A DNA stretch of 64,000 bases, from positions 1,426,001 to 1,490,000 of the forward strand of contig NZ_BLRH01000060.1 in assembly GCF_025996515.1 (NCBI RefSeq), given 5' to 3'. This stretch comes from Rhizohabitans arisaemae. Its GTDB lineage: Bacteria; Actinomycetota; Actinomycetes; Streptosporangiales; Streptosporangiaceae. How positions within the stretch are numbered: the first letter of the stretch is position 1; the number at the start of each line of letters is the position of its first letter. A program made the position numbers and the translations under genes. The notes below the pieces were generated by a model. The model was not told the origin of the DNA. It searched no databases and saw only the letters and a program-made list of their open reading frames with translations. Shown piece after piece: positions 9,224-22,496 of the stretch.

Positions 9224-9629
9224 CTTATGGGAGGGGCATCACGACAATACACAGCCTGTGGATAACCCCTGTGGATCACTACGGAAAATCGGTAATGAGG
9301 CACCAAACCACGATTTATCCCCCCGTGGATAACCCGTGGATAAGTCGTGGATAACCAGCAGACAGCCGTGGACAACTGGGCGTCATCTGGGGACGGCCTG
9401 TGGGATAACCAATGTTCATCCCCAGGGCACGCTTCGTTACCCACCGTTTACCCACAGGGCCGGTGGATAAAACTTGCCGCGTGACCTGCGGTAACTACGG
9501 TTATCCCCATATCCACAGCCCCTACTACGGTGACTTACCTATCTCTCTATGAGGAATCAAAATCAAAAGTAGGCGTCAGCGCGCGAGGCGCGCGGCCTCG
9601 CTCAGCCCACAGCCAGGAGGCGTGTCCGC
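9224..9629. other. oriC: Probable replication origin oriC (dnaA-dnaN gap)
   Basis: This 406-bp non-coding region holds many DnaA boxes: TGTGGATAA at 9257-9265; CGTGGATAA at 9324-9332, 9335-9343 and 9346-9354; CGTGGACAA at 9367-9375; TTACCCACA at 9448-9456; GGTGGATAA at 9462-9470; ATATCCACA at 9509-9517; plus weaker ones such as 9270-9278. Three boxes repeat at exactly 11 bp, placing them on the same helix face. An AT-richer stretch at about 9540-9572 could be the unwinding element. Box density and position match known actinobacterial origins. Confidence 0.9.
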
Positions 9630-10766
9630 ATGAAGTTCCGGGTCGACAGAGACGTGCTCGCGGAGGCGGTGGCGTGGACGGCACGGACGTTGCCGGCCCG
9701 GCCATCGGTGGCCGTACTCGCCGGCATGCGTCTTGAGGTCACCGACGACCAGCAACTCAGACTGTCCGGCTTCGACTACGAGGTGTCCGCCCAGGTGACC
9801 TTGGACATCCAGTCCGGTGAGCCCGGCGTCGTCCTGGTCTCCGGCAAGCTCCTCGCCGAGATCACGCGCTCGCTCCCCGCACAGCCGGTGAACCTGGTTG
9901 TGGAGGGATCCAAGGCCGTCGTCACCTGTGGCAGCGCTCGATTCACCTTGATGACCATGCCTGTGGAGGACTATCCCTCCCTCCCGGCGATGCCTCCCCC
10001 CGCCGGCGTCATCGGCAGCGATGTGTTCGGTGCCGCGGTCGCCCAGGTGGCCATCGCCGTGGGCCGCGACGAGACGCTCCCCATGCTCACCGGGGTCCGG
10101 ATGGAGCTTGAGGGCGACAAGGTGACCCTCGCCTCCACCGACCGGTATCGACTCGCCGTACGGGAGCTCCGCTGGCAGCCGGAGCAGGCGGACATCTCGG
10201 CGATCGCCATGATCCCTGGCCGTACCCTCGCTGACACCGCGAAATCCCTGACCACCGGGGCCCAGATCTCCATAGCGCTCAGCGCGCCGAAGGAAACGGG
10301 CGAGGGGATGATCGGCTTCGAGAGCGGCGGGAGGCGTACCACCACCCGTCTGCTGCACCCGGAGTTCCCCAAGTACCGCTCGCTCCTCCCCAGCTCGTTC
10401 AGCGCCAAGGCCGACCTGACGACGAGTTCCTTCGTCGAAGCGGTGAAGCGGGTCGCCCTCGTCGCCGAGCGCAACACCCCGGTCCGCATGTCGTTCCGGG
10501 AGGGTGAGGTGGTCCTCGAAGCGGGGAGCGGCGACGAGGCGCAGGCCGTCGAGGTCCTCGAGGCCGACTTCCACGGCGATGAGATCGACATCGCCTTCAA
10601 CCCGGGTTATCTCCTCGACGGGCTCGGCGCCATCGACTCCGACATCGCCCGGCTGGAGTTCACCACCTCGACCAAGCCGGCCATCCTCACCGGGGGAAAG
10701 CCTGTGGAAGACACGGGCGTCGCCGACTACCGATACCTGATCATGCCGATCCGGCTCTCCAGCTGA
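9630..10766 (+). CDS. dnaN: DNA polymerase III beta subunit (sliding clamp)
   Basis: DnaN forms the ring-shaped dimer that tethers DNA polymerase III and many repair proteins to DNA. The 378-residue protein begins MKFRVDRDVLAEAVAWTART and ends YRYLIMPIRLSS, the classic beta-clamp C-terminus that contributes to the protein-binding pocket. Three topologically similar domains of about 120 residues fit the length. CCAGGAGG lies ahead of the ATG. It follows oriC directly. Confidence 0.98.
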   Translation: MKFRVDRDVLAEAVAWTARTLPARPSVAVLAGMRLEVTDDQQLRLSGFDYEVSAQVTLDIQSGEPGVVLVSGKLLAEITRSLPAQPVNLVVEGSKAVVTCGSARFTLMTMPVEDYPSLPAMPPPAGVIGSDVFGAAVAQVAIAVGRDETLPMLTGVRMELEGDKVTLASTDRYRLAVRELRWQPEQADISAIAMIPGRTLADTAKSLTTGAQISIALSAPKETGEGMIGFESGGRRTTTRLLHPEFPKYRSLLPSSFSAKADLTTSSFVEAVKRVALVAERNTPVRMSFREGEVVLEAGSGDEAQAVEVLEADFHGDEIDIAFNPGYLLDGLGAIDSDIARLEFTTSTKPAILTGGKPVEDTGVADYRYLIMPIRLSS

Positions 10767-10824
10767 GGTGTGACAGGATCGAGCGAGCCGCATTCCGGGT
10801 GAGCAGCCAGAGGGGGAGTCAGCA

Positions 10825-11700
10825 ATGCAGATCGGCATGGTCGGGCTGGGCCGCATGGGGGGCAACATGGCCGAGCGGCTCCGCCGAGGCGGACACGAGG
10901 TCGTGGGGTACGACCGGGATCCGTCGATCAGCGATGTCGGCACGCTGCGGGAACTTGTGGAACGACTCGACGCGCCGCGCACCGTCTGGGTGATGGTGCC
11001 GGCGGGCGACCCCACCCATGCGACCATCGATGAGCTGGGGTCGCTCCTCTCCTCCGGCGACACCGTCATCGACGGAGGGAATTCACACTATGTGGATGAC
11101 CGTCGGCACGCCGACAAGCTCGGCACCCAAGGCATCGAGTTCATCGACGCCGGGGTCAGCGGGGGCGTCTGGGGGCTGGAGAACGGCTACGCGCTGATGG
11201 TCGGTGGCGCGGACGCCACGGTCGCCAGGGCGATGCCGATCTTCGAGACGCTCAAGCCGTCGGGGGAGGACGGTTTCGTGCACGCGGGGAGCGTGGGCGC
11301 CGGGCACTTCGCCAAGATGGTCCACAACGGCATCGAGTACGGCATGATGCAGTCCTTCGCCGAGGGGTTCGAGCTCCTCACGGCGTCCGACATCGTGACC
11401 GATGTCGCGGGGACCATCAAGAGCTGGCGTACCGGGACGGTCATCCGATCGTGGTTGCTGGATCTGATGGTCCGCGCGCTTGAGCGGGATCCCGAGCTGG
11501 ACGATCTGCGCGGCCACGTCCAGGACTCCGGTGAAGGGCGCTGGACCGTGCAGGCGGCGATCGACCACGCGGTCCCCATGCCGGTGATCAGTGCGGCGCT
11601 GTTCGCCCGATTCGCCTCACGACAGGAAGACTCGCCGGCCATGCGGGTCGTGGCCGCGCTGCGGCATCAGTTCGGCGGGCACGAGGTCAGCAAGAAGTGA
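10825..11700 (+). CDS. gnd: 6-phosphogluconate dehydrogenase, decarboxylating (short type)
   Basis: This enzyme oxidises and decarboxylates 6-phosphogluconate to ribulose 5-phosphate in the pentose phosphate pathway. The 291-residue protein has the N-terminal nucleotide motif GLGRMGGNMA, the substrate segments DGGNSHYVDD and DAGVSGGVWGLENGYALMVG, and the catalytic Lys region GHFAKMVHNGIEYGMMQ. It is the short dimeric type (about 300 residues), often NAD-preferring, rather than the 470-residue form. Its place between dnaN and recF is conserved in many actinobacteria. Confidence 0.95.
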   Translation: MQIGMVGLGRMGGNMAERLRRGGHEVVGYDRDPSISDVGTLRELVERLDAPRTVWVMVPAGDPTHATIDELGSLLSSGDTVIDGGNSHYVDDRRHADKLGTQGIEFIDAGVSGGVWGLENGYALMVGGADATVARAMPIFETLKPSGEDGFVHAGSVGAGHFAKMVHNGIEYGMMQSFAEGFELLTASDIVTDVAGTIKSWRTGTVIRSWLLDLMVRALERDPELDDLRGHVQDSGEGRWTVQAAIDHAVPMPVISAALFARFASRQEDSPAMRVVAALRHQFGGHEVSKK

Positions 11701-11777
11701 GTTCCGTCCGCCCGGGGATCGGGTGAGCGGGCCGATTTCTGGCGCGGCGGCCGTACAAGGGCCGTTAATCTCGAACC

Positions 11778-12896
11778 GTGCATGTCGCTCACCTCGCCCT
11801 GGCGGACTTCCGGTCCTACGACTCCGTGGAACTGGCCTTCGAACCCGGGGTGACGACGTTCGTCGGCGACAACGGGCAAGGCAAGACCAACCTGGTGGAG
11901 TCCCTCGGCTACCTGACGGCGCACGGCAGCCATCGGGTCGCGACCGACGCCCCGTTGGTACGGCACGGCGCGGCCCGGGCGATCATCCGCGCGGCCGTGG
12001 TCAGGGGTGACCGCAGAGCACTCGTCGAGCTGGAGATCAACCCGGGGCGGGCCAATCGGGCGCGGCTCAACCGCTCCCCCGTGCCCCGTCCCCGGGATGT
12101 GGTCGGTCTGCTGCGTACGGTGCTCTTCGCGCCGGAGGACCTGGCGCTGGTCAAGGGCGATCCCGGTGAGCGCCGGAGGTTCCTCGACGATCTTCTGGTG
12201 ACCCGCGCGCCTCGGTTCGCCGGTGTCCGCGCCGACTACGAGCGGGTGCTGAAACAGCGAAACGCCTTGCTGAGGTCCGCGGCCCAGCTGGGCCGCGGAC
12301 GAGGTGGGCCGCCGGCCACCCTGGACGTCTGGGACGCCCATCTCAGCCGCTGCGGCGCGGAGCTGCTCGCCGCCCGGCTGGAGCTGGTCGCGGCGCTGCG
12401 GCCGCTCGTGGCCAAGGCCTACGCGGCGCTCGCCCCCTCGTCCGGTTCGGCGGATTTCGACTACCGCGGCTCGATCGAGGAGACCTCGCCGGATCGCGCG
12501 ATGCTGGAGGCCGCGCTCCTTGCGGGCCTGGAGAACGCCAGGCGCAATGAGCTGGAGCGGGGGATCACCCTCGTCGGGCCGCATCGGGACGAGCTCGCGC
12601 TCCGGTTGGGGGAGCTTCCCGCCCGTGGCTACGCCAGTCACGGTGAATCGTGGTCTTTCGCCCTCGCCCTCCGTCTGGCGGCGTACGATTTACTTCGCAT
12701 CGACGGAGGGGATCCCGTCCTCATCCTCGATGACGTCTTCGCCGAACTCGACGCCGAACGCCGGGCACACCTCGCCGAACTCGTCGGCCCAGCCGAACAG
12801 GTGCTCATCACCGCGGCTGTTCCGGCGGACGTGCCGGGAAGCCTCGCGGGGGCGAGATTCGACGTTGGGGATGGGAGGGTGAACCGTGTCCGGTGA
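11778..12896 (+). CDS. recF: DNA replication and repair protein RecF
   Basis: RecF is an SMC-like ATPase that helps load RecA at single-strand gaps. The 372-residue protein starts with GTG (V-H-V-A-H-L). It has Walker A GDNGQGKT at 30-37, an ABC-type signature region near [14 protein letters not shown], and Walker [14 protein letters not shown]. It overlaps the following dciA gene by 11 bases, so the two are translationally coupled in the dnaN-gnd-recF-dciA-gyrB cluster. Confidence 0.97.
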   Translation: MHVAHLALADFRSYDSVELAFEPGVTTFVGDNGQGKTNLVESLGYLTAHGSHRVATDAPLVRHGAARAIIRAAVVRGDRRALVELEINPGRANRARLNRSPVPRPRDVVGLLRTVLFAPEDLALVKGDPGERRRFLDDLLVTRAPRFAGVRADYERVLKQRNALLRSAAQLGRGRGGPPATLDVWDAHLSRCGAELLAARLELVAALRPLVAKAYAALAPSSGSADFDYRGSIEETSPDRAMLEAALLAGLENARRNELERGITLVGPHRDELALRLGELPARGYASHGESWSFALALRLAAYDLLRIDGGDPVLILDDVFAELDAERRAHLAELVGPAEQVLITAAVPADVPGSLAGARFDVGDGRVNRVR

Positions 12897-13452
12897 GCAG
12901 GTCGAGCGACCCGGCGGAGCCCGTACCACGCCCAGGTCGGAGCGCGGTGCGGCCCCGGCGGTCGGGACCGCGGCCAGGGGGGCCGCGCTGGCCAGGGAGA
13001 AGCTCGCTCAGGCGAAGGCGGACGCGCTGCGACGAGGGCAGCTCCCCCGCCGCGAGCCCCGTCGGCGCCCCGCGGCCGGCATCAGACGTGATTCGGGCGA
13101 TCCCCAGCTGCTCGGCCGGGCCATCGCCGATCTGCTCGCCGATCGCGGTTGGGAGGAGCCGGCGGCCGTCGGCGGCGTGTTCGGCCGGTGGAAGGAGATC
13201 GTCGGTCCGGAACTGGCCGTTCACACGGTGCCGGAAAGCTTTTCGGACGGCGAAGTGCTGATAACCGCGGATTCGACCGCCTGGGCGACGCAGGTACGGC
13301 TGCTCGCCGCGAATCTGGTGCGGCGGTTGAACGAGGAGCTCGGCGAGGGGACGGTACGGCGGGTCAAGGTACGTGGACCGCAGTTCGGAGCCAAGTCGGC
13401 AGGTGGGCTCAGAGTGGGCGGAAGCCGCGGTCCGCGCGATACGTACGGCTAG
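12886..13452 (+). CDS. DUF721/DciA-family protein
   Basis: DUF721 proteins include DciA, the ancestral bacterial loader of the replicative helicase DnaB. The 188-residue protein begins with a disordered basic segment (about 1-65). The DUF721 domain follows at about 68-165, with [20 protein letters not shown], then [13 protein letters not shown] and [14 protein letters not shown], a pattern typical of the family. The GTG start overlaps recF. Its position between recF and gyrB is conserved in actinobacteria. Helicase loading is inferred from the family. Confidence 0.85.
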   Translation: MSGEQVERPGGARTTPRSERGAAPAVGTAARGAALAREKLAQAKADALRRGQLPRREPRRRPAAGIRRDSGDPQLLGRAIADLLADRGWEEPAAVGGVFGRWKEIVGPELAVHTVPESFSDGEVLITADSTAWATQVRLLAANLVRRLNEELGEGTVRRVKVRGPQFGAKSAGGLRVGGSRGPRDTYG

Positions 13453-15774
<2,322 letters not shown>

Positions 15775-15827
15775 TGGTCAGCCGCCGCGGTAGCCGTACG
15801 ACTTATTAGGAAAGGGAACCTCAACCC

Positions 15828-18338
<2,511 letters not shown>

Positions 18339-18341
18339 GCG

Positions 18342-19226
18342 GTGAGCACCCATGTCGCTTCCGGGTCCGGTACAAACAGAAACTCGAACAACCGTCCCGG
18401 AGCAACAGGTGGGGGTGCCGGGTACGAACCCCGCAGCTCCGACTCCGATACCGTGGAAAAGACTGTGAATTCAGTGAACAGTGGATCCCAGCCGGGCCCC
18501 AACGAATCGGGTAAGAAGCCCGCTGGTCGTAAAGACAACTCGGAGCCGTCCGCGGCGGAGACGACGGACCCCGGCCTCCGGCCGATCAGTCCGCTGGAGG
18601 CGAACTCTGCCGCGGCTCCGTCCTGGCCGCCCGCGCCGTGGGATCGGACCAAGGAGAACTCCGGCAACTCGAGTGTCACCACCGAACGGGGTCCCGGTGG
18701 AACACGGTTCACGGTCGGAGCCGCACCCACGGGTTCCCCGCCGCCGAAGGCGCCGCTGAAAGATCAGGCGCCGCCGACCAAGCCGGTGCCTCCGGCGAGC
18801 TCGGGAACCGGGAAAAGCGGATCGCCGACCACGGGGAAGAAATCCGCAAGAACGCCGCGTAAGGCCCACCTCGTCCTCCGGCGCGTCGAGCCGTGGTCGA
18901 TGATGAAGTTCAGCTTCGTCCTCTCCCTCGTCTGCTTCGTCGTACTTTTCGTGGCCGTTGCCGTGCTGTACGGAATCCTCTCCGCAGCCGGCGTCTTCGA
19001 CGCCATCGTCAACATGGTCAACCAAGTCCTCGTCGACGGGAACGCCGGCGGAGGGATCAACGCCGCCGAATGGTTCGACGCGGTACGGGTACTGGGCTAC
19101 ACCGCGCTCCTCGGTGCGCTCAACGTCATCCTGATCACGGCGCTCTCCACCCTTGGCGCCGTGATCTACAACGTCGCCTCCGACCTGGTCGGCGGCGTCG
19201 AAGTAACGTTCAGCGAAGCCGAATAG
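18342..19226 (+). CDS. DUF3566 transmembrane protein
   Basis: A 294-residue protein with about 170 disordered N-terminal residues rich in Ser, Pro, Gly and Lys. The DUF3566 domain follows: a basic ARKAHLVLRRVEPWS-like segment (here RTPRKAHLVLRRVEPWSMMK), a first membrane helix near 185-210 (VLSLVCFVVLFVAVAVLYG) and a second near 250-275 (LGALNVILITALSTLGAVIY). The gene directly after gyrA is almost always DUF3566 in actinobacteria. Function is unknown; a role at the membrane is inferred. The GTG start lies four bases after the gyrA stop. Confidence 0.92.
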   Translation: MSTHVASGSGTNRNSNNRPGATGGGAGYEPRSSDSDTVEKTVNSVNSGSQPGPNESGKKPAGRKDNSEPSAAETTDPGLRPISPLEANSAAAPSWPPAPWDRTKENSGNSSVTTERGPGGTRFTVGAAPTGSPPPKAPLKDQAPPTKPVPPASSGTGKSGSPTTGKKSARTPRKAHLVLRRVEPWSMMKFSFVLSLVCFVVLFVAVAVLYGILSAAGVFDAIVNMVNQVLVDGNAGGGINAAEWFDAVRVLGYTALLGALNVILITALSTLGAVIYNVASDLVGGVEVTFSEAE

Positions 19227-19336
19227 ATAACAGGGTGCTCGTGGACGCCGAGGCAGGTAAGCTTGCGGTCGTCGCAGGGGCTCGATTTCACCTTCGAGCC
19301 CCAGATGCGATACCGTTTCGGCGTCCACAAACGCAC

Positions 19337-19410
19337 GGGGCTATAGCTCAGTCGGTTAGAGCGCTTCCCTGATAAGGAAGAGGTCCCAGGTTCAAGTCCT
19401 GGTAGCCCCA
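19337..19410 (+). tRNA. tRNA-Ile (anticodon GAT)
   Basis: The 74-nt sequence folds as a cloverleaf: acceptor GGGGCTA pairs with TAGCCCC, the anticodon stem TTCCC/GGGAA-type region surrounds CTGATAA with anticodon GAT at 19371-19373, and the T arm is CCAGGTTCAAGTCCTGG. CCA is not fully encoded (discriminator A only). It follows gyrA-DUF3566 as in most actinobacteria. Confidence 0.96.
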
Positions 19411-19420
19411 CGCGACGAGA

Positions 19421-19472
19421 GGCGAGGTATGCCTGCGGAGAACGCAGGCCTGCCTCGCCGCTTTATTTTTTC
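19421..19472 (+). terminator. Nested hairpin terminator after tRNA-Ile
   Basis: The outer stem is GGCGAGG (19421-19427) with CCTCGCC (19453-19459), the inner stem GCCTGCG (19431-19437) with CGCAGGC (19443-19449). Then comes a T-rich run CTTTATTTTTTC. The layout is repeated, with different paired bases, after tRNA-Ala at 59534. Confidence 0.85.
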
Positions 19473-19489
19473 TGGGGGCCTCGCCCCCA

Positions 19490-19701
19490 GACCCCGAGCC
19501 GGAGGGCTTCGCCCCCGGACCCCCATCACCCCGGCTGGCCTTTCCACGGGCTGGCACGGAACGGCTGGGGTCTCCACGGTCGCGTGGAGAGGAAGCTTGT
19601 CCGGGGCTTAGCCCCCCAGACCCCAGCCGGAGGGCTTCGCCCCCGGACTCCCATCGCCGGGGCTGGCCTTTCCACGGGCTGGCGCGAAACAGCCGGGGTC
19701 T
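19490..19701. repeat. Two direct repeats of about 83 bp (19490-19572 and 19618-19701)
   Basis: The copies share GAGGGCTTCGCCCCCGGA, then GGCTGGCCTTTCCACGGGCT and an ending near GGGGTCT, with scattered differences. Short GGGCTTCGCCC-type palindromes recur through 19470-19730. The 385-bp gap between the tRNA and the next gene holds only this repeat material. Confidence 0.75.
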
Positions 19702-19795
19702 CAGCCGGGAGGCTTCGCCACTGAGATCCCCATTGCCGGAGGGTCCGCTGCCGGGCTGCACGTTGTACGGTGCTGGGGAGGAGGGCTGACGCTTA

Positions 19796-20077
19796 ATGGC
19801 AGACGAGCAGATCACGACAATCGGCAGATGCCACATGTGCAAGCGAACCTTCGGCTTCACCCCTGCGACCGTCATGACAGTCGCGATAGACCCCGCATCC
19901 AATCTTCCGCTAGGCATGACGATTTCAGGTGTTTTCCGTGAGCCGACGCCGGAAGCCACCGTCAGGGCGGTGAAGCATCCCATCTGCTCCGACTGTGTGA
20001 ACAGGGTGAAGCAGCTCAGCGAATTCATCAACCCGCCCGCACTGCAATTCGACACATGGCAGAGAGGCAACCCTTGA
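19796..20077 (+). CDS. Small zinc-ribbon-like hypothetical protein
   Basis: A 93-residue protein with two CxxC pairs: Cys12/Cys15 (RCHMCKR) and Cys64/Cys67 (ICSDC). The spacing suggests one zinc-binding site. There is no signal peptide or membrane segment. GGGGAGGAGGG lies upstream of the ATG, a strong ribosome-binding site. I do not recognise the family. It is the first gene after tRNA-Ile and its repeats, at the left edge of the accessory block. A nucleic-acid-binding or phage-derived role is possible but unproven. Confidence 0.65.
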   Translation: MADEQITTIGRCHMCKRTFGFTPATVMTVAIDPASNLPLGMTISGVFREPTPEATVRAVKHPICSDCVNRVKQLSEFINPPALQFDTWQRGNP

Positions 20078-20101
20078 TCCTGCCTCAGGATCCAACCTGA
20101 G

Positions 20102-20557
20102 ATGATCACGGGTGTGGCCATACGACCCTGGGTTGCCGTGCTGTGTTGGATTGGGGCGATCTTGCTGTCGCTTCTTCCGCATTGGGGGTCGTTGCAGGTG
20201 GATTCGGAGATCCACGTCTGCGCCTACCTGGACACCGAGAACGGGTACACCGGTCGCGCCGTGCTCGGGCTGGGCTTCGGCGCCTTGGCCATGCTTCTCC
20301 CCCTTGTCCTGGTGGTTTCCGCGGTGGCTGCTTGGCGATCACCAGGCCGGAGAAGTCTCCTGACTCGGGTTGCAGCGGGTGGGGCGCTCCTGACGGCCGC
20401 CTACTACGCGCTCTCCACCGTCGCCTTCTTCTCCCCTGACTGCCCTTCGGGTTCGCAGGGGCTCTCGTTCGTGCTCCCGCTCTACGGCGCCGTCGCCGTA
20501 CTCGTCCTGATCGCCGCTACCCACCGAACCGGTGTCGGCGCCGGGACACGCCCGTAA
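20102..20557 (+). CDS. Hypothetical membrane protein, four predicted helices
   Basis: The 151-residue protein has four hydrophobic segments at about 10-25, 53-75, 85-105 and 120-140. An extracytoplasmic loop follows the first helix (HWGSLQVDSEIHVCAYLDTE) and another holds SPDCPSGSQG, with single cysteines that could pair. An alternative GTG start lies 12 bases downstream. The gene is 24 bp after the zinc-ribbon gene and may share its transcript. I recognise no family. It is probably an integral membrane protein of unknown function. Confidence 0.6.
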   Translation: MITGVAIRPWVAVLCWIGAILLSLLPHWGSLQVDSEIHVCAYLDTENGYTGRAVLGLGFGALAMLLPLVLVVSAVAAWRSPGRRSLLTRVAAGGALLTAAYYALSTVAFFSPDCPSGSQGLSFVLPLYGAVAVLVLIAATHRTGVGAGTRP

Positions 20558-20644
20558 GTCCTTCCCGGATGGCGAAGGCGTGTCCTGGCAGGCCCACTCA
20601 TGTTTCCAAAGATCGAAAGTGGTCGCTTCGCATCCACTTAAGGC

Positions 20645-21418
20645 TTAAGGGAGGTGGAGCAAGCGGCCTTCCATGCCGCCGGTTACGCCGATCACTTCGC
20701 CGGTCAGGTGGCCGGCGGTGACGGGAGACAGGAGCCAGGCGACGGCGTTCGCCACGTCCTGCGCTTTCGCGGGCTTGTTGAGGGCGACGGTGGACATCGC
20801 GCGGTTCAGGAGGGCCGGATCGGTTGCGGCCGGCTTTTCCGGCGGTGGCGTCCATCCCGGGGAGACCACGTTGATCCGGGCGTGTGGGGCGTCGCGCACC
20901 ATCTCGTTCTTGAGGCTGAGGGCCAGCCCGTAGGCGACCGCGGCTTTGGCGGCGGCGTAGTCGGCGTGGCCGGCCTCACCGAACCGTCCTGCTGCGGAGG
21001 CGATGAGCACGATGGCGCCGTCGCCTGTGCGTCGCAGGTGCCGGAGGTACTCGCGGCAGGTCAGGAAGGTGATGGTGAGGTTGTCGCCGATGGTCGCGGT
21101 CCACCGGTCGAGGGGCATGTCGGCGACCGGTACGGGGGGTACGGGCCATCGGCCGGCGCCCGCGACCAAGCCGTCGAGCCGGTCGAACCGTTTCGTCGCC
21201 GCCGCGACCAGTGCGGCGACCTCCTTCTCGTCGCGGAGGTCCGCCGCGACCGGGTGGCCGCCGGTCTCCTCGGCCAGCGACTCCGCGGTGTCCCGGTCAC
21301 CGCGGTAGTGGATGGCGACGTGGGCGCCTTCGGTGGCCAGGGTTCGGACGATCGCCTGCCCGATCTGTCCGGTCGCGCCGGTGACCAGGAAGGATTTGCC
21401 GGCCAGGCCGAGGTTCAT
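20645..21418 (-). CDS. SDR-family oxidoreductase
   Basis: A 257-residue classical short-chain dehydrogenase/reductase. The cofactor loop is TGATGQIGQAIV near 14-25, with Arg residues after beta-2 (HYRGDRD) that suit NADP. The Ser-Tyr-Lys triad lies in LIASAAGRFGEAG and DYAAAKAA. The glycine-rich C-terminus GEVIGVTGGME is typical. The start overlaps the end of the ribokinase gene by four bases, so the two are coupled and probably serve one pathway, perhaps sugar or base-derived carbonyl chemistry. The substrate cannot be read from sequence. Confidence 0.8.
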   Translation of the reverse strand: MNLGLAGKSFLVTGATGQIGQAIVRTLATEGAHVAIHYRGDRDTAESLAEETGGHPVAADLRDEKEVAALVAAATKRFDRLDGLVAGAGRWPVPPVPVADMPLDRWTATIGDNLTITFLTCREYLRHLRRTGDGAIVLIASAAGRFGEAGHADYAAAKAAVAYGLALSLKNEMVRDAPHARINVVSPGWTPPPEKPAATDPALLNRAMSTVALNKPAKAQDVANAVAWLLSPVTAGHLTGEVIGVTGGMEGRLLHLP

Positions 21419-22392
21419 CGGTCACCTCCGCGGTAGGGCGTGACGGTTGTCTGCGGCTGGGGAGTCGCGGCGAGCGCGCGGATCACGGTCGGCCGGTCGG
21501 GGCCCGCGCCGACGGTGCCGTGGGTCTGGACGGCGAGGCCGGCTGCGGCCGTGGCCATTCGGACCGCGTCGCGGAGCCCGTGGCCGGCGGCGATTTCGGC
21601 GGCGAGCGTGCCTGCGAAGGTGTCCCCGGCGCCGGTCGTGTCGACGACCCGCTCCACCGGTGCGGCCGGCTGCGTCCACACGACGTCCTCGGTGGTCGCG
21701 TACGCGGCTCCTCGGGCGCCGGCGGTGACGATCACGGTGGTGCCGTGGCGGTGTGCGAGCCGGGCGGCGAGGTACGGCGCTTCGGTGGGGTTCTCGTCCA
21801 GGAGTTGCCCCGCCTCGACGGTGTTCAGGATCAACAGGTCCACGGCGGACAGTGTGGACCGCCGGACGGTGACGATCGGAGCCAGGTTGAGGATCACCGG
21901 CACCGCGTGCGGTGTCGCCAGGGCCACGACCCGGTCTATCGAATCGCCGCCGAGTTCGCCCTGCATGAGCACGACCGGCCGGTGCGGGCGGGCGTGTTCC
22001 AGGAACCGGCTCACCCGGTCGGCTGCGAGGGCGGTGTCGAGGCGGCCGTTGGCGCCGGTCACGACGACGATGCTGTTCTCGCCGGTCCGGTCCACGGTGA
22101 CGTACGCCCGTCCGGTTGGGCAGTCGGGTATTCGCTGGATCGCGGATGTGTCGAGCCCTTCGGCGGCGAGCTCGGTGATCGTCTGGTCCGCGGCGGGGTC
22201 GTCCCCGACCGCGCCGAGGAGGGTCGTGCTCGCGCCCATGCGCGCCGCCGCGACCGCTTGGTTCGCCCCTTTGCCGCCGAGGCCGTCGAAGGTGCCGAGG
22301 GCGAACACGGTCTGGCCGGGCACCGGAAGGGTGTCGACGGTGGTGACCAGGTCGCGGTTGATGGAGCCGACCACGAGTACTTGAGGTTTCAT
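21415..22392 (-). CDS. Ribokinase (PfkB family)
   Basis: Ribokinase phosphorylates D-ribose to ribose 5-phosphate. The 325-residue protein has the N-terminal GGKGANQAVAAARMGA signature, the anion-hole and catalytic motif DTTGAGDTFAGTLA near 260, and GSINRD at the substrate-binding start. These are ribokinase-like rather than fructokinase-like features. Upstream, the divergent deaminase operon shares the control region at 22393-22496. Beside a nucleoside importer and nucleoside hydrolase, its likely job is to use the ribose released from imported nucleosides. I leave the symbol blank because related pentose kinases look alike. Confidence 0.85.
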   Translation of the reverse strand: MKPQVLVVGSINRDLVTTVDTLPVPGQTVFALGTFDGLGGKGANQAVAAARMGASTTLLGAVGDDPAADQTITELAAEGLDTSAIQRIPDCPTGRAYVTVDRTGENSIVVVTGANGRLDTALAADRVSRFLEHARPHRPVVLMQGELGGDSIDRVVALATPHAVPVILNLAPIVTVRRSTLSAVDLLILNTVEAGQLLDENPTEAPYLAARLAHRHGTTVIVTAGARGAAYATTEDVVWTQPAAPVERVVDTTGAGDTFAGTLAAEIAAGHGLRDAVRMATAAAGLAVQTHGTVGAGPDRPTVIRALAATPQPQTTVTPYRGGDR

Positions 22393-22450
22393 TCGCCGTC
22401 CTGATCGTCTCTCCGGCCTGCGGAAAGTTCCACAAGACCTCTAGCCCAAA

Positions 22451-22480
22451 ATAGTACGTACCTTTATTATTCGTACATTA
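22451..22480. promoter_or_regulatory. Shared AT-rich operator between the ribokinase and deaminase operons
   Basis: The 104-bp divergent gap contains TAGTACGTACCTTTATTATT at 22452-22471, with a GTACGTAC palindrome at 22454-22461 and a second TCGTAC at 22471-22476. The same 20-mer with one change occurs in reverse orientation at 32405-32424. This is a candidate operator for the MarR regulator encoded between the two sites. Confidence 0.65.
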
Positions 22481-22496
22481 AGTGATGGGAGGGCGG

